Positions 46,230 to 51,434 of a stretch of DNA of 51,434 nt are shown here, in pieces. Origin of the DNA: Cristatella mucedo (Eukaryota > Bryozoa > Phylactolaemata > Cristatellidae); contig WPIO01000418.1 of NCBI GenBank assembly GCA_009760855.2, positions 1-51,434 of the forward strand. The letters run 5' to 3'. The notes below the pieces were generated by a model, which worked only from the letters and a program-made list of their open reading frames with translations, was not told the origin of the DNA and did not search any database. Every line of letters begins with the position of its first letter. Position 1 is the first letter of the stretch. Position numbers and translations under genes: made by a program.

Positions 46230-47812
46230 GGCTGGGCGTGGGCTATGCCAAATATGGAAACGGTATTTGAGTCCGTCACTTGTGATCACAGTAGAATTGA
46301 CATGATCAGGATGATCGTAGTAAAACGAAGAACTGAAATTTGATGGCGATACCAAGTACGTACTCTTGATGAGACCAGAATAAGATCCACGTCTGGGGGT
46401 CCGTATGGGAAGTTCTAAATGTCCTATGTATTGCATCTCCGTCCGACCACCGAAACTCCAAAACGCGCTATACGTAAAGTAAATGGTACCCGGACGAGGT
46501 TCACTAGGAAAAATCGGAGTGGCTTTCTGTATGATACTTTCAGTAGTTGCCATGTAAAGGTACCACCACGCACTCCAATGTCCCATGGAGGCCTCTTTCC
46601 TTCTCCCACAGGGCCTCGGGTTGACTCCGAGTACGGTGTAACCTTTACCTGACTTCTCCGTGATAACTTCTGGTATTCCGCAATTATCTTTGCTGAGACT
46701 TCTCCAGAGCTGTCCCTAGCAGTGCTGCTCAAACGGACCTAATTACATAGATGCGAGGTCGCCCTTAGGCAAGATATACAGGCGGGGCTTTCTGCACTCA
46801 CACTGCATGGTTTAGCAGACCGATCGTGTATCTTAAATGTTCAAGTATAATATGTGATCAATAGCCTCAAAAGATGGCTACTTACAGACCGGCAAGGTGA
46901 GGGGGTGACATTCTATCGTCTTTGCTGCATAGGAATTACGGTTTGATTGGTTGGCTGCTATATTGGATATCGAGGTGTGCAGTGTCTGTGCAGTGGTGTC
47001 GCTTCAATCCCGATGTAGTATTTCTGATTTCATACTTTTTTCAGTTGAGCTGCAAGTTCTTTAGCATCAACTTTATCAAGATCATCTGTCCAAAAGAAAG
47101 ATGCAAAACTGGGCGACGATTTCCTACGCCCTGAAATCTAATTCGGGCATTTTGTTGATCGGGGAGAGAAAGCATTCGAAAACTTGGTCAGCGGCTCAGG
47201 CTTCCCTACGGTAGTGGGATGTCAAATAAAGTCACCAAGTTTAGCACACAACCGAAGTTTTAAGACCAATCTGAATTTTTTCGATTTTGAAACCTTGATA
47301 GAAATGAATGAGCTATCCCCGATTCTCTAGTCATCGATGCGAAGTTTAAGACTTTCAGTAATATAAACGGTGGTGGCATTACCTGTAAATATACGATGAG
47401 GAACTCGAGGAAATAATCCTCAAACAAGGATAGCACTCACACATGGATTAGTAGGTTATATCCGTAATAGGCATAGTCTGAGGAGATTTAATGCAACTTA
47501 TTCAGGAGATGCCTCTGCTGAAATCTAAAATGTATAGGGCCAAGCGATACATTAACATTTTCAGAACCACGACACCCAACTATCAGACCCTGTGGTTTAA
47601 ACAAGAAAAACCAGGTGAGGTGTTCTACGAGCTCATCCGTTGAGATGCGTGCTTTGCACGTATCAGTTAGTTAAAAAGTACCACAAAATCTCCTGTAAAC
47701 CTCGATTTGAAATTAGTATGGAGGGGGTAAAGAACAGGCGGAGTTTGTGAGAATCGGTGGCTCTAGAACACCTATTACGTAGTACCGATGTGAAAAAATG
47801 TGCCATTGTCGG
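46230..47812 (-). mobile_element. Family C copy C-3 with RT-like core
   Basis: On the minus strand the first half of C (47812 to about 47490) is followed by a segment sharing AATGCCCGAATTAGATT with the core of C-1 (here near 47140). A decayed RT-like stretch then includes an A-I-D-H block near 46850. The second half (46798-46230) matches C-2 inverted. Its 5' end interrupts the 3'UTR of B-7. Confidence 0.55.
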
Positions 47813-47814
47813 CA

Positions 47815-50800
47815 GTTGGAGAGTAGATGTAGTTGCGTAAGAATTGTGGAAGTGAGTTCCACAGTCTAGGACCTCAGAGCTAAAGCTTGTGTCGCCAAAT
47901 GGTCTTTAAGCGGAGGAATTTGGACCAGCTAATTTATGTGCCGACACGACCGGCACGTCGCGAACAGGCTCTGAAACTGTATGCAGCCCGTGTTCAGCTA
48001 GGATCACGCACTGGTTGCGCAAGCTAACGTGCGCGGACTTTGACTAGGTCATGCGGTAAGAACATTTGACTATGAATCACTGGACTGGCTCAGATGGTTC
48101 CCTGCGACAGACTAGGCAGAACACGATGGGCACTCTATACAGCTAACCGCATGACACGATGCTCGAACCGATGGGACTTGAAGAACAGCCTTGGCAGTCC
48201 AATATGTCACAGTCCGCTTAGATACGGTGCGGTTCGATCACTAGTTCTTCTTATATGGTAACCTCTAGTGCGCAGACGGGAATTCACTCATACATCTATG
48301 CCAGAGTACAGAGCCACTCAGAGAGACTAGTTTGAACAGTTGATGTTAGTACGACAGGCCGCTGGGGGAGGCAGCTTTCTAAATCTTGGAATCGGATTCG
48401 ACGGGGATGGCCGAGCTGTAGATGCAGTCTTATGAATGAAAGTCGTTGGGCAATTGAGGCAGCTGTCGAACAACGACACCTAGATTACAAGCCACGTGGT
48501 GAAGGTTCGCACAATGGCATCCCCTATTAGAACAGCAAGGCTTTGTAAAGCCACACGCTTAGGTTTTGTCCAGAGAAGCCAGTTCATTTTAAATCGGGTC
48601 CATTTTATTTCAGGAAGGTTTCCGCCATCCAGGCTCTAAATATTCTTCAAGGCAGGCATTGCATGTTTCTCAGGTTGCTGGCAGCAGATTCCGACGGTTT
48701 TTAAATGACAACATAACAACTGAGTATCGTCAGCATAGAAAGTGTATATCATATTCCATTGTGTGCCTTAGATCACTTTATCCGCAGAGGTTAGCGTAAA
48801 TAAATGGAGAACAAGACGGGACCAAAGTACAGACCCTTGAGGGAACTCCCACAATGTGACCCTTCTCTCTGCGTCAGACATGACCCCCACACGACACGGA
48901 AATTGAACACGATCATGCCATTCTGATTTACAACCACGCCAGTATGCGCTCAGTCTACCAACCAGATCGTAATTTGTCTTAAATCCGCAAGCAGAACTAT
49001 CGTGATCAAATGGTGATCGAAGGCAAGCAAGACAGATCCTAGCAGAGCTAGGGCAGTGACATTCCCGTCGTCGTTGCGGCGAAGAATGTCATTGTTAACA
49101 CAGAGGAGAGCAGATTTTCAGTAGTAGTGCTGCCTCTTGAAACCGATTGAAATGTTTCTGACATTCCATTATTTTCAATACGTTCAACGAGCTGCTTATA
49201 GTCAACAATTTTTTCAAGAATCCTTTGATAAGAACGGAAGAAGGGAAACTGGACGATAGTTTTGCTAGGACCTCTGTGTTCTAATCCCGGCCTTTTTAAG
49301 AATAGGTCTATTACGATTGCCGACATTAGGAAGGACCTAGGGTCGGACCCCATATATTTTCCCAAAGAAGCATTAACCATCTTGGTTATGTGCAGGGCTA
49401 AGTTGGTCTGCAAGTGAAGCCTCAGAGATGAAGGTATATAGGGTCTTCACCGGAGACGAGCTCTTTTTGCTAGACCTTATTAAGGCAAGCCAACTTCACA
49501 GGCAGAAACATCAGAAGAACGACCCTTTTAACAAAGTTCACAGGTTATGAGAGAACGGTGATTGCTTTGGTCAGGGACGGGGGCTTAATGGAGGCACGAA
49601 TGATGCACAATTTTTTCAGTAAAGAAGGCTGAAAAACTTTTCGGCTGAGCCCTTTAATATCTGGGGATTCAGACCTGACAGCATTGGCCAGTACAAATGG
49701 TTTACTGTCGTTTAAATCTGTTTGAGTGTCCGACTCGGCAGGAATTCATTTTCTTCTAATGACAAAAGAAGCCCTGGCTTTTTTAAGCTTTTCGGGTTGT
49801 TGTAAACTCGAAGGAGAAGTCTTTAAAATTGACTAGGTCTAAGCCTCAGACCCCGATTTCATGAAACGACCGTTCCAGCCTGCGCTTAATAACGGTGCAT
49901 CTTAAGGAGTTAAATTTTTGTAAATTGAAATTCAAATCTCGACGACTTTGAACACGGACTAGAGCGAAACGGGAGCATGCTTGTCAAGAGCACTCCTGAG
50001 TGTCACCCCCCCTTCATGTGATCGCATCTGTTGAGGTTAGGCTATCGAGGCTGCCGGTCGAGTCTGAATGCAGATCATAGAAGGGCCTGCCATCACAAAC
50101 AGATTTCAAAAAACTGTCCATGTCAATGCTTGATAAGTACGTCGTTAGGCAAATTCGACATTGCCCCCACATGCCACGTGAGATGGGAAGCAGCCGACCA
50201 CAGTAAACGAGAACCGGAACAATAATCTGAGGAGGGTCAGTGGGCACACACACAAAGTCAAGTGGGGACTTCTCCTTCGTGTTCCACGAGATCTAGATGT
50301 GTAGCCACCGGAGATGGGTCTATGATTAAACGCGTGGCCAAAGCTTAATCTCACGACAGTCAAGAAATGGGTGCGCTTGTCAGCTGCTACGGGTTGGTCA
50401 ACGGAATATTGAAGTGCTCCAACAATCAGTAGCGACCTCTGTCACACACAAAATATTTAGATGGGGACTCTGAAAACCCTCCTCTATAAGCCAGTTAGAC
50501 AGCCAGCGAGGCCGGTATGTCGCAACGGGGTTTTTTTTTTTTTGTTTTTTTGAAGGCACCTTGTCATGTCTGATGAAGAACCTGAGAGCAAACGATTCAG
50601 ACGATGACCAATACGGAGAAAACTGCACTTTTTAGAGCCAAACGATGCGCGAACAACAATTGCAACCCCGGCACCAACATGGTTCAGAAACACACGACTG
50701 AGTAGAATGAGAAACGGTGGGTGGTCTCGGGGAAATACAGCTCCTGGAACAAGGAGCGTCATCGCAGGGGTCGTGGTAGCAGAATGCATCTAGCTTCTCC

Positions 50801-51050
50801 TGGACCACCGTGATTCGCGGAATAAAGATGACCCGCTTGGTTTTGTAGCGAGCGGACATTTAATAGGTGGTATTTTAGAGCTCTCCAACAACTGGGCCGA
50901 CGGCGATGAGTGGCTCATAGTCTCTATCGTTTGCGTCCGGCCCGGCGGAACGCTGGCGCTTCGAATTTGAATTGGACCTTGGAAAGGCCGTGGAAACGAC
51001 GTTTCACAACGTGCTGGGCTCCAAGCGGGTTAGCTATACCGCAAGCAGTA
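47815..51050 (-). mobile_element. Family B copy B-7, nearly full length
   Basis: On the minus strand a leader coding segment (about 51000-50860) precedes an APE-type endonuclease region: a decayed equivalent of TETWHDD (about 50760-50800) and G-V-A-I-V-V-R-A-S-F near 50650. It then has the connector, the A-F-F-T-E linker (about 49620), an RT with frameshifted motif A, an intact F-Y-A-D-D-T-Q (48722-48750), the C-terminal region and the first bases of the 3'UTR, where family C begins at about 47812. Frameshifts are frequent. It defines the order of family B: endonuclease, connector, RT, 3'UTR. Confidence 0.75.
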
Positions 51051-51147
51051 CTATTTAGCGCTTAAACTTACGAGTCGTAGGTTTGATAGCCGAGCAGTTG
51101 AATGGTGCGAATGCAGGATGCAGGTCTTCTCATTGGGGTTGCTGACC

Positions 51148-51365
51148 TGCAGGAGAAGGCCCGCCGGAAAAGTATCGACTTAATGGCGACATTCAGCTCT
51201 TATGCTAAGCAAGTCCTGTTTTGTCTAGCATATCCGAGGACAGCTCACAAATAGTCACAGCGAAGATAGCACGTGGAATACCCGAGGTATGACGACCAGG
51301 AGGAGGAAATAAAGTAAAGGTCCAAACCACGATAGGAGTCGCCCGAGGCCGCTCTTTAGCGCGGG
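51148..51365 (+). mobile_element. Family C fragment C-4, second half
   Basis: Matches C-2 from the CCCGCCGG word through CTTATGCTAAGCAAGTCCTG to AGGAGTCGCCCGAGGCC. It abuts a family B fragment at the window edge. Confidence 0.55.
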
Positions 51366-51370
51366 GAGGA

Positions 51371-51434
51371 TCTTGCTCCTTCGTTCCCAGCTGAACTGCT
51401 GCACCAGTTTCAGCCTCTTCACGCCCTAAGGTCC
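51371..51434 (+). mobile_element. Family B fragment B-8 running off the window
   Basis: The last 64 bases match B-1 (about 5768-5825) in the L-A-P-S-Y-L-A-K-L-L-H-Q-L-Q-P-F-H segment, with a few changes. The rest lies beyond the window. Confidence 0.7.

Noticed and set aside
1-51434. Bacterial or phage operon, defence or toxin system
   Set aside because: No dense ORFs, no Shine-Dalgarno-start arrangements and abundant eukaryotic retroelements; nothing in the window supports a prokaryotic source.

Overview
The window looks like repeat-rich, mostly non-coding DNA from an animal nuclear genome. It is AT-rich and has no operons, no densely packed long ORFs and no bacterial or phage gene order. 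Almost everything recognisable is decayed mobile-element sequence. The clade cannot be fixed from the sequence; a flatworm or another invertebrate with abundant non-LTR retrotransposons would fit. No complete host gene was found. The one host-like coding segment is a GC-rich probable exon at about 620-868 (minus), resembling a TFIIS N-terminal / Elongin-A-type domain.

Three interspersed families explain most of the window; the names are local to this annotation. Family A is a CR1/L2-like non-LTR retrotransposon of about 3.4 kb with an AP-endonuclease plus reverse transcriptase ORF, a short 3'UTR, a terminal GC-rich hairpin and an (ATT)n tail. About 21 copies or fragments are present. The fullest are A-18 (26655-30034, +) and A-12 (19319-23140, minus, split by A-13). 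Family B is a second APE-RT non-LTR family with a different 3'UTR and an (ATTAC)-like tail. It has seven copies; the fullest is B-7 (47815-51050, minus). Family C is an unclassified repeat with an RT-like core, seen as four copies (31745-35590, 44340-45180, 46230-47812, 51148-51365). A smaller repeat, D, occurs at 17370-17560 and 25085-25265.

Layout: 0-3 kb holds the candidate exon and unrecognised AT-rich DNA. 3-15.9 kb holds scattered A and B fragments, an AT microsatellite and a long palindrome. 17.9-24.2 kb is a nest of A copies in opposite orientations. 24.4-30 kb holds a B fragment with an A tail inside it, then the near-complete A-18. 30-31.7 kb has nothing recognised. 31.7-35.6 kb is a C copy interrupted by a 2.6-kb hAT DNA transposon with matching terminal inverted repeats, a likely 8-bp target duplication and a BED-finger/hAT transposase pseudogene on the minus strand. 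35.6-36.6 kb is a GC-rich block with 120-bp tandem repeats that could be a solo LTR. 37.4-51.4 kb holds more A, B and C copies, but these carry many short insertions and long G/C homopolymers, suggesting lower consensus quality in this part.

Nothing here forms a cooperating gene system. The main interest lies in the nesting order of the elements, the consistently antiparallel nested insertions, the recurrent 3' hairpin with hairpin-only insertions, the hAT element, and the change in indel pattern after about 37 kb.
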